A stretch of DNA of 64,000 bases. Source: UBA57 sp013378375 (GTDB taxonomy: Archaea > Thermoproteota > Nitrososphaeria > Nitrososphaerales > UBA57). The notes beneath the pieces were generated by a model, which searched no databases, was not told where the DNA came from, and saw nothing but the letters and a program-made list of their open reading frames with translations. The position numbers and the translations under genes are program-made. The stretch spans positions 1 to 64,000 of the forward strand of contig JACAFT010000001.1 of the NCBI GenBank assembly GCA_013378375.1. The letters are read 5' to 3'. Shown in pieces: positions 25,500 to 34,553 of this stretch (its first letter is position 1; each line of letters begins with the position of its first letter).

Positions 25500-25865
25500 T
25501 AATTCTTTATCATCTGTAAGATTATAAAACTGCCATTTGCCTCTTTTTGGATCAAATTTACTTCTTTTTTCATGTGTCCATGCTAAAATTGCTTTTGCTC
25601 CAACTTTTTTTGCCCATCTGGCTAAATATTTCTTTTCGATGTCGTCAATATCAGTAAAGTATTTTGATACTTGTATAAACCAAACTATTGTTTTTTGATT
25701 CTTTTTTTTAACTGATATTAAATCTATTGGGAAATATTTTTTGTCATTGACTATTACCATTCCTGCTTTTGATCCAGACCCTCTAATTGCAAACCAGTCA
25801 TTTTTTCTTAATTTGTTTAATAAATTATGTTCTCTACTCCTGCCCAAAACATATGAATTTCCCAT
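25482..25865 (-). CDS. hjc: Holliday junction resolvase Hjc-like nuclease
   Basis: 127 aa PD-(D/E)xK nuclease-like protein. GRSREHNLLNKLRKNDW and AIRGSGSKAG match the Hjc N-terminus (GxxxExxL...W/F-x-A-x-R-x-x-GS), followed by PIDLISVKK and WFIQVSKY. The usual E-x-K is replaced by Q-V-S-K, a variation seen in some archaeal resolvases. It would cut four-way DNA junctions. Short and without extra domains. Confidence 0.72.
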   Translation of the reverse strand: MGNSYVLGRSREHNLLNKLRKNDWFAIRGSGSKAGMVIVNDKKYFPIDLISVKKKNQKTIVWFIQVSKYFTDIDDIEKKYLARWAKKVGAKAILAWTHEKRSKFDPKRGKWQFYNLTDDKELDFNKH

Positions 25866-25924
25866 TACTCTTAATCTTACTTTGGAATATGTTAAAAACT
25901 ATTATTACATTGAAAAAATACGTA

Positions 25925-26587
25925 ATGAACTCTCAATACTTATCAACATTGATTGAACTTCAAATTCTTGGAGCGAAAAATCCAATTAAAATTTCTACCG
26001 TTGAAATTGCTATTATTCTAAACAAAACACAACAAACTGCATCTCAACATCTATTATATTTAGAAAAAAACGAATTTATTTCACGTTTTAAAATAGATGG
26101 AAATGATATGCTTCAAATTACAAATTTAGGCTTGAATCATCTTTTAACTATTGTTCAAAAGATGCAATCTGCATTTGATGATGAAAAATCTTATTCTGTT
26201 TCAGGTAAAGTGTTTTCAGGTTTAGGGGAAGGAGCATATTATATCTCTCTTATGGGTTATAAAAAACAGTTTATTTCCAAACTCGGATTTGAACCATATC
26301 CTGGTACACTTAATTTAAAATTATCTTCAAATCTTCATAAACAATTCATAAATAATTTGTCTGAATTAACTGGTGTTACGATTAATGGTTTTACAGATAA
26401 AAAAAGATCTTATGGTAATGTTTTATGTTTTCCTGCATTGATTAATTCAAATATTAAAGGTTCTGTTATTTTAATAGAACGTACACATCATGATGATTCT
26501 GTTCTTGAGTTGATATCTTCTTTTTATTTAAGAAAAAAATTACGTCTTGTCGACGGTGATATTGTTGACGTACATGTTTTAGTCTAG
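25925..26587 (+). CDS. ribK: CTP-dependent riboflavin kinase with N-terminal winged helix
   Basis: About 220 aa. Residues 1-85 are a winged-helix domain (KISTVEIAIILNKTQQTASQHLLYLEKN). The kinase domain opens with GLGEGAYYISLMGYKKQF and has GFEPYPGTLNLKL, diagnostic of archaeal CTP-dependent riboflavin kinase making FMN. Starts upstream of 25925 would run into the hjc gene region and add hydrophobic residues. It converges with the FAD synthetase gene, stops overlapping by four bases. The DNA-binding domain suggests it also acts as a riboflavin/FMN-responsive regulator. Confidence 0.9.
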   Translation: MNSQYLSTLIELQILGAKNPIKISTVEIAIILNKTQQTASQHLLYLEKNEFISRFKIDGNDMLQITNLGLNHLLTIVQKMQSAFDDEKSYSVSGKVFSGLGEGAYYISLMGYKKQFISKLGFEPYPGTLNLKLSSNLHKQFINNLSELTGVTINGFTDKKRSYGNVLCFPALINSNIKGSVILIERTHHDDSVLELISSFYLRKKLRLVDGDIVDVHVLV

Positions 26588-27210
26588 TTCTTATTTTTAT
26601 GCACATTATTTTTTATTAAATAGGAACTTTTTACATGAGGTATCGGAGAATCCAATTTCATAATTCTTATTTTTAATTCATATTTTTTTACTAATTCTCT
26701 TAATTTCTTAAGTTTGTGAGTCTGATCATACCCTATGGTTATTATATCCGGTTTTATTTTTTTTACAATTTTAAATATTTCTCCTTTACTTCCTAATACT
26801 GCATGATCCACATATTTTATTGACGATACTAGAGTTTTACGTTTTCTTTCACTATTTATTGCTGTTCTACCTTTATTTTTTTTCACACGTTCATCTCTTG
26901 CAATAGAGACAATTAAAAAATCTCCTTGTTGTTTTGATTTTTTTAATGTGTATATGTGACCTGGATGTATAATGTCATACACACCTCCTGTGAATACAAT
27001 TTTAATTTTTTTTCTTCCTTTTTTAGTTAAAAAATATTTATTATTTGATTCTTTAATTAATTTTAATGTTTTTAGATTATGAAGATTATTTATTATATTT
27101 ATTTTATCTAAATCAGTTTGTTTTTGTATATTCGTTAATGAATTTTTTTCTAATAAATTATTCTTGTAAATAATGATTAGTAATTTTCTTTCTATTTTAT
27201 TAATTTTCAT
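26584..27210 (-). CDS. ribL: FAD synthetase RibL-like cytidylyltransferase-fold protein
   Basis: 208 aa. Residues 65-205 form a nucleotidyltransferase with FTGGVYDIIHPGHIYTL (HxGH motif) and a GYDQ-type end (TIGYDQTHKLKKL), as in archaeal RibL that makes FAD from FMN and ATP. Residues 1-65 are a helix-turn-helix-like extension (SLTNIQKQTDLDKINIINNL). Convergent and overlapping with ribK, so the two consecutive flavin steps are neighbours, and both carry a putative DNA-binding head. Glycerol-3-phosphate cytidylyltransferase is a less likely alternative. Confidence 0.82.
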   Translation of the reverse strand: MKINKIERKLLIIIYKNNLLEKNSLTNIQKQTDLDKINIINNLHNLKTLKLIKESNNKYFLTKKGRKKIKIVFTGGVYDIIHPGHIYTLKKSKQQGDFLIVSIARDERVKKNKGRTAINSERKRKTLVSSIKYVDHAVLGSKGEIFKIVKKIKPDIITIGYDQTHKLKKLRELVKKYELKIRIMKLDSPIPHVKSSYLIKNNVHKNKN

Positions 27211-27213
27211 AGT

Positions 27214-28242
27214 TTACCACTTTATTTCTATTTTTCCTAAAAATACCAATGCATCTATTAATCCCTCAGCATATCCAATACTTAATATTGACAATTCGAA
27301 TCGTTCTTCGTTCTTAAATCTTTCTGCATCTTCGATATAGGCGTTGATATTCTTAAATAACTCATCATATTTTTGTTCATTTTTTGTTATTTGTTTTATT
27401 TTATTTAATGTGCTTTTTGTTTTTGGTATGTATCTATTTAACATATCTAATGATGTTGATTTAACATTATGTGAATTATCTGAAATATTGTTTTTATTTA
27501 TATTAAAAATTAATTCTAATGATTCAATTTCCGTAAAATGTAATTTACTCGGTATGATTATGCAATATGGGGGTTTATCATATTCATTTTTAATTAAATC
27601 CTTTACTAATCCTGCTTGTATTTCTTGTTTTTTCATACCTATTCTTGATGCGATAATAATAAAACTTGATTTTGTAAATACTTGTTTTTTTTGTTCTAAT
27701 TCTAATGATAAAAGCTGATTTAATGACTCATTTGGTTTTATGTAAATTCCTTCATCTATATTGTATTCTAGTAATATCAATGTATGTAGTTCTGCCAGTA
27801 AATTTTTTAATATTATATCATATACTGATAGAGGTGCGATTTTAGTTTTTGTCATTAATGTAGTTACTCTTCCAAATTTGTATGAATGTAATCCTGTTTC
27901 CCCAGGCAATGCTGTTAGAATTGAACTGTTGTGCAGAATTATTGTTTTAATACCAAGTTTTTCTGCTCGCATTTTTAGATCCATATGTGTTGTTGCAAAC
28001 ATTGAATTTCCATATGATAATAGTGCTACTGTTTCATTTTTTGCTTCATTGAGTATTTTTTCCCCATTTTCTATAAAATCTCTTCCAACTTCTGTATATT
28101 TAAAATCAAATTTATATTCATTATATGGAATTGGAGGACTTGTATATCTTTCAAAATAAATATTTTCTGCTGTTTTTAGCATTTCATACGCTTCAGTTGT
28201 TATTGTATTTACATCTAATCCTAGACCTACAAAGATTAACAT
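27214..28242 (-). CDS. dph5: Diphthine synthase fused to a DUF357-like domain
   Basis: 342 aa. Residues 1-255 are a tetrapyrrole-methylase-fold SAM enzyme (MLIFVGLGLD, LSYGNSMFATTH, HNSSILTALPGETGLHSYKFG) that methylates the modified His of elongation factor 2 on the way to diphthamide. Residues about 260-342 are helical (YDELFKNINAYIEDAERF, SIGYAEGLIDALVFLG), matching DUF357. A plain archaeal Dph5 is about 260 aa, so this is a fusion. Three bases separate it from ribL. Confidence 0.88.
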   Translation of the reverse strand: MLIFVGLGLDVNTITTEAYEMLKTAENIYFERYTSPPIPYNEYKFDFKYTEVGRDFIENGEKILNEAKNETVALLSYGNSMFATTHMDLKMRAEKLGIKTIILHNSSILTALPGETGLHSYKFGRVTTLMTKTKIAPLSVYDIILKNLLAELHTLILLEYNIDEGIYIKPNESLNQLLSLELEQKKQVFTKSSFIIIASRIGMKKQEIQAGLVKDLIKNEYDKPPYCIIIPSKLHFTEIESLELIFNINKNNISDNSHNVKSTSLDMLNRYIPKTKSTLNKIKQITKNEQKYDELFKNINAYIEDAERFKNEERFELSILSIGYAEGLIDALVFLGKIEIKW

Positions 28243-28310
28243 TTTCTTTCTAATTATATCGAAGGAAAATGTTCAATAAAAAGTAAATTGCATTATGTTT
28301 GCGTAACATT

Positions 28311-28422
28311 GGGTCTGTGGCTCAGCCAGGCAGAATTTATGCCTATAGCGGCTGGCTCTTAACCAGATATATATTTCGATATATAGGTGATTAAGTCGTG
28401 GGTTCAAATCCCACCAGACCCG
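28311..28422 (+). tRNA. tRNA-Lys(CTT), two introns
   Basis: A 112-base gene giving a mature tRNA of 74 nt. Acceptor GGGTCTG/CAGACCC with G73; T-arm GTGGG-TTCAAAT-CCCAC; anticodon stem GCTGG with loop CTCTTAA, anticodon CTT at 28358-28360, uninterrupted. Intron 1 (28334-28346, about 13 nt) splits the D-stem near 22/23, with helix GGCA/TGCC. Intron 2 (28367-28391, 25 nt) lies in the 3' anticodon stem at 42/43 and folds as a 7-bp TATATAT/ATATATA stem with a TTCG tetraloop. D-arm boundaries can slide by one or two bases. No encoded CCA. Confidence 0.9.
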
Positions 28423-28431
28423 TTAACATAT

Positions 28432-28602
28432 CTAATAGCTACCCTCTGCCATGGGTCTTAAATGTCTTTTCCACGAACTTTTACTACATTTGTTACATTT
28501 GTACAATGATTTGCCTTTTCTCATCATTACATCTTTTTGTTTAATAATATTATGAGTTGTTTTTGATAGGCATTTGCTACAATATCTATTTTCAGTTACC
28601 AA
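28432..28602 (-). CDS. Small zinc-ribbon protein (56 aa)
   Basis: Read directly from the sequence. TTG start at 28602 after in-frame stops. Two knuckles, CSKC (residues 8-11) and CNKC (36-39), enclose a basic segment, followed by SSWKRHLRPMAEGSY. The fold looks like a rubredoxin-like or ribosomal zinc ribbon; the basic charge suggests RNA or DNA binding. It sits six bases after the RFC small-subunit gene's stop side, on the same strand, so it is probably cotranscribed with it. Family not recognised. Confidence 0.65.
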   Translation of the reverse strand: MVTENRYCSKCLSKTTHNIIKQKDVMMRKGKSLYKCNKCSKSSWKRHLRPMAEGSY

Positions 28603-28608
28603 TTATCA

Positions 28609-29589
28609 TCATTTATTTCTTATATTTGAAATCTCAGCTAGTAAAGCTGTTAGTTGAATATCTGGATTGGCCCCAATGATTATTCTATAATCATATTCTG
28701 CTAGTATCTTAATTATTTGTCCAATTTCATTATATTTTTTCTTATTAACCACTTCGTTTGCATATTTTAGAAAATCCTTTTCAGAGACTCCATATACTTT
28801 TGTTAATAATACCAATTTTTCTCTTGCTTCTTTGAATTTATTATTTATTGCTAATTCTATTATTTCTTCTGTTTTATTTTTGTATGAGAATCCTGTTACA
28901 ACATCAATATTTTTGATATTTATTTTTCCCAGAGCTGCACTGGACTGCAATAAATTTATTGCTAATCTTAAATCTCCACCTGTAGACTCATAAATTTTTA
29001 TTAATGCGTTGTTTTCAAAGCTAATTTTTTCTTTTGTACAAATTATTTCTAAGTGTTTTACTAAATCATTTTGTTCAAATTTAATAAAATTAAATGATGC
29101 ACATCTGCTTTGTATTGGTTCAATTATATTTGAAATATAATTTCCAATTAAAATAAATCTGCATGATTTTGATGTTTCTTCTAATATTCTTCTTAATGCT
29201 GTTTGAGCATCATTTGTCATTTCATCTGCTTCATCAAGAATTATCATTTTAAATGGTACTTTTTTTCTATCGTCTGCATATCGAGCAAAAGTTTTTACTC
29301 TATTTCTAATTGTGTTGATTCCTCTTTCATCTGAGGCATTTAATAATATTGAGTAATCTTGCCAATCTTTTCCTAGGATATTTTTTGCAATTATTATTGC
29401 TAATGTTGTTTTTCCTGTACCTGGAGGTCCAGTGAACATTAAATGCGGCATAATTTTTGGGTCTTTTAATATAGCATTAATTCGATTTATAATTGATTTT
29501 TGATTAATAATTTCTTTAATTTCCGAAGGCCTATATTTTTCAACCCACATTAACTCGTCAACTTTACGTATTTTTGATGAATTTACCAT
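28609..29589 (-). CDS. rfcS: Replication factor C small subunit
   Basis: 326 aa AAA+ clamp loader. N-terminal MWVEKYRPSEIKEI, Walker A FTGPPGTGKTTLA, Walker B IILDEADEMT, sensor and arginine-finger motif IQSRCASF. With RFC large subunit it loads PCNA at primer ends. Divergent from the GINS-MCM-Hel308 operon, forming a replication gene block. Confidence 0.96.
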   Translation of the reverse strand: MVNSSKIRKVDELMWVEKYRPSEIKEIINQKSIINRINAILKDPKIMPHLMFTGPPGTGKTTLAIIIAKNILGKDWQDYSILLNASDERGINTIRNRVKTFARYADDRKKVPFKMIILDEADEMTNDAQTALRRILEETSKSCRFILIGNYISNIIEPIQSRCASFNFIKFEQNDLVKHLEIICTKEKISFENNALIKIYESTGGDLRLAINLLQSSAALGKINIKNIDVVTGFSYKNKTEEIIELAINNKFKEAREKLVLLTKVYGVSEKDFLKYANEVVNKKKYNEIGQIIKILAEYDYRIIIGANPDIQLTALLAEISNIRNK

Positions 29590-29728
29590 TATTATATATG
29601 AATCTTGTTTACTTTTGTATTTTACTTTTAATTAACTAAATTTGTTTAATTTTGACAATTTTTTTTATCATATTGTTTAATTGAGTTGCCCCTTTACCCT
29701 TAAAGGATACTTTATTGATAATTCATAT

Positions 29729-30295
29729 ATGGCTCTTGGAGATGAGAATTCCATTAGCAGTATGATGAAAGACATCACTGTTGAATCTGAACTATCATTA
29801 ATTAAAATTATAGCAAAAAAAGATATCAACCAAACTGAAATTGGAGGTTATAAAATTAACGATCAAGAAGAAGGTAGTAAATTTGAGGTTCCTAAGTGGG
29901 TTGCGTCTATTCTTTCTGATATGGATTTAATTGAATTTGTCGACGATGGAATTGAAATTGAGGTGTTCAAAGCACTTAACCAAGAAAAATTATTAGGCAA
30001 TCAACTTTCTGAACTCAGACCTGATTTATACAAAAAAATTAATTTTTTATTAAAAAATTGGAAGAATAAATTGTCTAATGATCACGAGCTGATTCAAAAT
30101 TATGAAAAATTATCTACTTCTTTGCTTGATCTTATTAATATTCGAATTAGCAAAATAATTGCCCTTGCATCGTTATCATATCCTCCAGACGATCTTCACA
30201 AACATCTTACTAGTGAAGAATTTCTCTTATTTGATAATGTCCAAAAACAAATTCAAGAATGGCGTAATTCTATGGTAGGTGAAGAAAATGTCTGA
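29729..30295 (+). CDS. gins: GINS complex subunit
   Basis: 188 aa. A helical central region (LLKNWKNKLSNDHELIQNYEKLSTSL...RISKIIALAS) and flanking beta segment (EGSKFEVPKWVASILSDMDLIEF) match archaeal GINS. It joins MCM and Cdc45/RecJ-like protein to form the replicative helicase. The ATG at 29729 is preferred; a longer frame from 29681 adds 16 residues in the promoter region. The mcm start overlaps its end by eight bases, the common archaeal gins-mcm pairing. Confidence 0.8.
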   Translation: MALGDENSISSMMKDITVESELSLIKIIAKKDINQTEIGGYKINDQEEGSKFEVPKWVASILSDMDLIEFVDDGIEIEVFKALNQEKLLGNQLSELRPDLYKKINFLLKNWKNKLSNDHELIQNYEKLSTSLLDLINIRISKIIALASLSYPPDDLHKHLTSEEFLLFDNVQKQIQEWRNSMVGEENV

Positions 30296-32369
30296 ACAAG
30301 CTGTTGGCACTCGGGCAAATTGGAAAGATACATTTTCAAAATTTATTAAAACTTACAAAGATAAATCTCGTAAATATAAATATCGTGCATATATCTCTTC
30401 TATGGTTAATTCTAATTCTAGTTCACTTATTATTGATTATAATGATCTTCTTCAATTTGATATCGATTTAGCTAGATTATTGATTGAAAAACCAGATGAA
30501 ATGTTTATTCAATTAAATGATGCTGCATTGGAAACATTATATTATGAAAGTTCTGTTCATGCAGAATCAATTAAGGATCAAATCCAAGTTAGAATCACAT
30601 CTCTTCCTGATTCTATTCCTTTACGTGATGTATCTAGTAAAGAACTTCATCGTTTAATATCTGTTGAAGGTATGGTTGTTAGGACCTCGGAGCTTAAACC
30701 ATTAGCAAAAAAAGCTGGTTTTGTGTGTGCCAAATGCGGTAGTATAAATACGGAGATCCAAGATACGCCTATCTTGACTAAACCCTCAAAATGTATCCAA
30801 CCTGATTGTACAGAAACAAAGAGTTTTGTTTTTAATGAACGGGAATCTACTTTTCAAGATTATCAAATTATTCGTATTCAAGAACTACCTGAAGAATTAC
30901 CTCCTGGTCAATTACCACAGTCTTCTGACGTACATTTAATTGGTGGAATTGTTAATGTTGCAAGACCTGGGGATAGAATAACTCTTACCGGTATTGTTCG
31001 ATTAGATCAATCGGATTCTCGTGGTTCTGACACATCTGCAATATTTAATTCAAAAATTGACGGTAATTATATTGACGTTGAAGCTAAAGGTCCTGAAGAT
31101 GTCACTCTGACAAAAGAAGAAGAAGATTTTATTCTTGATTTTTCTAAAAAACCTGATGCATATGATCAATTAATCGAATCAATGTCACCAAATATTCAGG
31201 GAATGAATAGACAAAAAGAAGCCATTTTACTTATGTTAATCGGTTCTCCTAATAGAATTCTGGAAGATGGTTCATCTATTCGTGGAGATATTAATATTTT
31301 ATTTGTAGGAGATCCTGGAACTGCAAAAAGTGAATTATTAAAATATGCATCACGGTTGGCTCCTCGTGGTTTATATGCTTCAGGTAAGGGTTCAACTGCT
31401 GCTGGATTGACTGCTGCAGTTGTTAGAGAAAAATCAGGTATGATGATGTTGGAAGCTGGTACTGTTGTTTTAGCAGATAAAGGAATTGCATGTATTGATG
31501 AATTTGATAAAATGAGACAAGAAGATCGTACTGCATTACATGAAGCAATGGAACAACAAACAGTTAGCGTTGCTAAAGGTGGAATTAATGCAACTCTGAA
31601 TGCTAGGACTGCAGTTTTAGCTGCCGCAAATCCTCTTGATGGACAATACGATCCATATAAAACATTTAATAATCAAATAAATATTGACACTCCTTTACTT
31701 ACTCGATTTGATCTAATTTTTGCTATTAGGGATTCCCCCAACACTGTTCAAGACGAAAAACTCGGCACACATATTCTTGATATTCATGAAACAGGCAAAA
31801 TTAACATTAATGCGCCTTTGGAATTTGGTTTATTGAAGAAATATATAGGTTATGCGAAGAATTTTGAACCTAAATTAACCGACGATGCAAAGAAAAAAAT
31901 CTTGGATTTCTACGTAGCTACTAGACAACGACCTGCGGTAGATGAAGAAGGTAATCAAGGAATAACTGTTACTCCGAGAGCATTGGAGGGTCTTATAAGA
32001 CTTTCATCTGCACATGCTCGGGCCAAATTTCAAGATGAAATAACTGGAGATGACGCACTTGTTGCGATAAGCCTAGTTACTGAAATGTATAGATCTGTTG
32101 GAACAGATCCGTCGACTGGTCAAGTTGATCCCGGAATACTTTATGGAAAACCCTTGAGTGAACGTGGTAAACTCGAAACTAGTAGTGAGATTTTTGACGA
32201 ACTTGAAAAGTCATCAAAAGATAATCTTGTTGATAGAGATGAGTTTATTCAAAAATTAATTGATTCAGGTAAATTCAATGCTTCAGAAGCTAGAAAGTAT
32301 TTTAGAAATATGAGCGATAGTGGACAAATATACAATGTTAAAGATAATTTTTATAGAAAGGTTCGTTAA
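30288..32369 (+). CDS. mcm: Replicative DNA helicase MCM
   Basis: 693 aa. The N-terminal domain has a zinc site (CAKCGSIN ... CIQPDC, about residues 148-175) and an OB fold. The AAA+ core has Walker A GDPGTAKSELLKY, Walker B ACIDEFDKM, sensor 1 AAANPLDG and arginine finger LLTRFDLIF. The C-terminus is a winged helix (FDELEKSSKDNLVDRDEFIQKL). The ATG at 30288 lies inside the end of gins. Hexameric 3'-5' replicative helicase. Confidence 0.97.
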   Translation: MSEQAVGTRANWKDTFSKFIKTYKDKSRKYKYRAYISSMVNSNSSSLIIDYNDLLQFDIDLARLLIEKPDEMFIQLNDAALETLYYESSVHAESIKDQIQVRITSLPDSIPLRDVSSKELHRLISVEGMVVRTSELKPLAKKAGFVCAKCGSINTEIQDTPILTKPSKCIQPDCTETKSFVFNERESTFQDYQIIRIQELPEELPPGQLPQSSDVHLIGGIVNVARPGDRITLTGIVRLDQSDSRGSDTSAIFNSKIDGNYIDVEAKGPEDVTLTKEEEDFILDFSKKPDAYDQLIESMSPNIQGMNRQKEAILLMLIGSPNRILEDGSSIRGDINILFVGDPGTAKSELLKYASRLAPRGLYASGKGSTAAGLTAAVVREKSGMMMLEAGTVVLADKGIACIDEFDKMRQEDRTALHEAMEQQTVSVAKGGINATLNARTAVLAAANPLDGQYDPYKTFNNQINIDTPLLTRFDLIFAIRDSPNTVQDEKLGTHILDIHETGKININAPLEFGLLKKYIGYAKNFEPKLTDDAKKKILDFYVATRQRPAVDEEGNQGITVTPRALEGLIRLSSAHARAKFQDEITGDDALVAISLVTEMYRSVGTDPSTGQVDPGILYGKPLSERGKLETSSEIFDELEKSSKDNLVDRDEFIQKLIDSGKFNASEARKYFRNMSDSGQIYNVKDNFYRKVR

Positions 32370-32378
32370 ATAAATTAC

Positions 32379-34553
32379 TTGAAAATATCTGAACTCGATC
32401 TACAAGGACGATATATTGAATTCTTAAATTCTTTGAATTTTATAACATTATATCCTCCACAGGCTGATTGTGTTTCTAGTGGATTGCTTAAAAATCAAAA
32501 TTTACTTGTTTCAACTCCAACTGCAAGTGGAAAAACACTTGTTGCAATAATTGCCACATTAAAACATATTGAACACGGAGGTAAAATTGTTTATTTGTCT
32601 CCTTTGCGAGCATTAGCAAGCGAAAAATATTTTGATTTTAAAAAATTAGAAAAAATCACTAAATCTGACGGTTCTAGTATCAAAGTTAGTATATCTACCG
32701 GTGATTATGAATCAAATAGTGATCATCTCAAAGATTCTGATATAATAATTTTAACAAATGAAAAATTTGATTCTTTGAGAAGACATGGAATAAAATGGCT
32801 TTCTAAAATTTCATTAATAGTTATTGACGAAATACATCTTCTTGGCGATTCTTATCGTGGACCTACATTGGAAATGATTATAGCAAATATGATGATTTCT
32901 GAACACAAACCTCAATTAATTGGGCTAAGTGCTACGATAAATAATGTTGACGAAATCTCTGATTGGCTTAATGCTAAATCAGTTATTTCAAATTGGAGAC
33001 CTGTAGATCTTTATGAAGGGGTATGGTGTTCTGGTCAATTGGATTTTAAAGATGGTACTTCCCCTGTTAATATTGATAATTCGGGAGAAGGCACTGCTAT
33101 TGATATAGCTCTTGATATGGTTAAGCAAAATGCTCAAAGTATAATTTTTACCGAAACACGAAAACGTGCTGCTAGTCTTGCTAAGAAAATTGAAAAAATG
33201 ATGCCTGTCTTATTAAATATTGAACAATCTGCTGAATTGAATGATTTATCAAAAAAGTTAGAAAAATCTGATAGTGATAATGATATGAATAAATTACTTG
33301 TAAAATTGATAAAACATGGTGTTGCATTTCATCACGCAGGTGTTAGTAATCAACAACGACAGATTATTGAAACAGGCTTTAAAGAAAGAAAAATAAAAAT
33401 TATTTGCTCAACACCTACTCTTGCTGCTGGGGTTAATCTTCCTGCTCGACGTGTTGTATTGAGTAGTTATCTTAGATACGACATGAAATATGGAGGGATG
33501 TCTCCAATTTCTGTTCTTGATTATAAACAAATGTGTGGACGTGCTGGTCGACCTCAATACGACGATCGCGGTGAAACTATCTTAATTGCTAATAATGAAT
33601 CAGAACAAGATTCATTATTTGATCATTATATTAATGGAGATGTTGAGGATATTGAATCTGCTTTAAGCAATCAAGATTCATTACGAACACATATTCTTGC
33701 TACTATCTCATCTAGTCAATTTGGTATATCCAAACCTAAATTATTAAAATTATTTAATAATACTTTGTTTACATTACAAAATGGAAATGATGAATTAGAA
33801 TTTAAAGTAGAAGAGTCTCTTGACTTTCTATTAAACGAAAATTTTATTGAAAAACGCAATAATAAATTCATTTCAACTCGTTTTGGTAAACAAACTTCAT
33901 TACTATATATTAATCCATTGACTGCTCGAAACTTTCGTGATTATATTATGTCCTCTAAGAAAGGAATGAGTTATACTCTTGGTATATTACAAGTTATTAT
34001 TTCTAGTCCTGATTTTGGCCGATTATTTTCCTTCAGAAAATCAGATGAATCTTTATATTTATCATTTATAGACAAACATAAATCTGAATTTTTTGATTTG
34101 GATTATTCAGAACATGATTTTAAATCTACTTTTCGTATTCTTTCGGCCTTAAATGCTTGGATTAATGAAAAAAAAGAGAACGACATTCTTAATCTAGTTG
34201 ATATTGATCCTGGAGATTTGTATTTTGCTACTGAAAATACAAAGTGGCTTCTAAATGCATTCTATAGGATGACTATTCTCTTTCAAATTAGACACTTGCT
34301 TGATCCTCTTTTAATTCTACAAAATCGTATTCAAACAGGAATTAAATCTGAACTAATTCCACTTACTAGTCTTCGAGGAATAGGACGTGTTTACGCGAGA
34401 CGGTTATTTAATTCTGGTTTTACAACACTTAGTTCGTTAAATTCTGCGTCTGTGTCTGATATTTCAAAAGTCCCGCAAATTAATTCATCTCTAGCTAATA
34501 AAATTAAAGAACAACTAAAAGACTTTGAAAGTAATGAATCCAACATACGTTAG
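32379..34553 (+). CDS. hel308: Hel308 (Ski2-like) DNA helicase
   Basis: 724 aa superfamily 2 helicase. Q-motif YPPQADCV, motif I STPTASGKTLVA, DEIH box VIDEIHLLGD, motif III GLSATI, motif VI QMCGRAGRPQYDDRG. Helical ratchet domain and a C-terminal helix-hairpin-helix (LTSLRGIGRVYARRLFNSG). Unwinds stalled fork lagging strands. TTG start nine bases after mcm; its 3' end overlaps the next gene by 20 bases. Confidence 0.94.
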   Translation: MKISELDLQGRYIEFLNSLNFITLYPPQADCVSSGLLKNQNLLVSTPTASGKTLVAIIATLKHIEHGGKIVYLSPLRALASEKYFDFKKLEKITKSDGSSIKVSISTGDYESNSDHLKDSDIIILTNEKFDSLRRHGIKWLSKISLIVIDEIHLLGDSYRGPTLEMIIANMMISEHKPQLIGLSATINNVDEISDWLNAKSVISNWRPVDLYEGVWCSGQLDFKDGTSPVNIDNSGEGTAIDIALDMVKQNAQSIIFTETRKRAASLAKKIEKMMPVLLNIEQSAELNDLSKKLEKSDSDNDMNKLLVKLIKHGVAFHHAGVSNQQRQIIETGFKERKIKIICSTPTLAAGVNLPARRVVLSSYLRYDMKYGGMSPISVLDYKQMCGRAGRPQYDDRGETILIANNESEQDSLFDHYINGDVEDIESALSNQDSLRTHILATISSSQFGISKPKLLKLFNNTLFTLQNGNDELEFKVEESLDFLLNENFIEKRNNKFISTRFGKQTSLLYINPLTARNFRDYIMSSKKGMSYTLGILQVIISSPDFGRLFSFRKSDESLYLSFIDKHKSEFFDLDYSEHDFKSTFRILSALNAWINEKKENDILNLVDIDPGDLYFATENTKWLLNAFYRMTILFQIRHLLDPLLILQNRIQTGIKSELIPLTSLRGIGRVYARRLFNSGFTTLSSLNSASVSDISKVPQINSSLANKIKEQLKDFESNESNIR

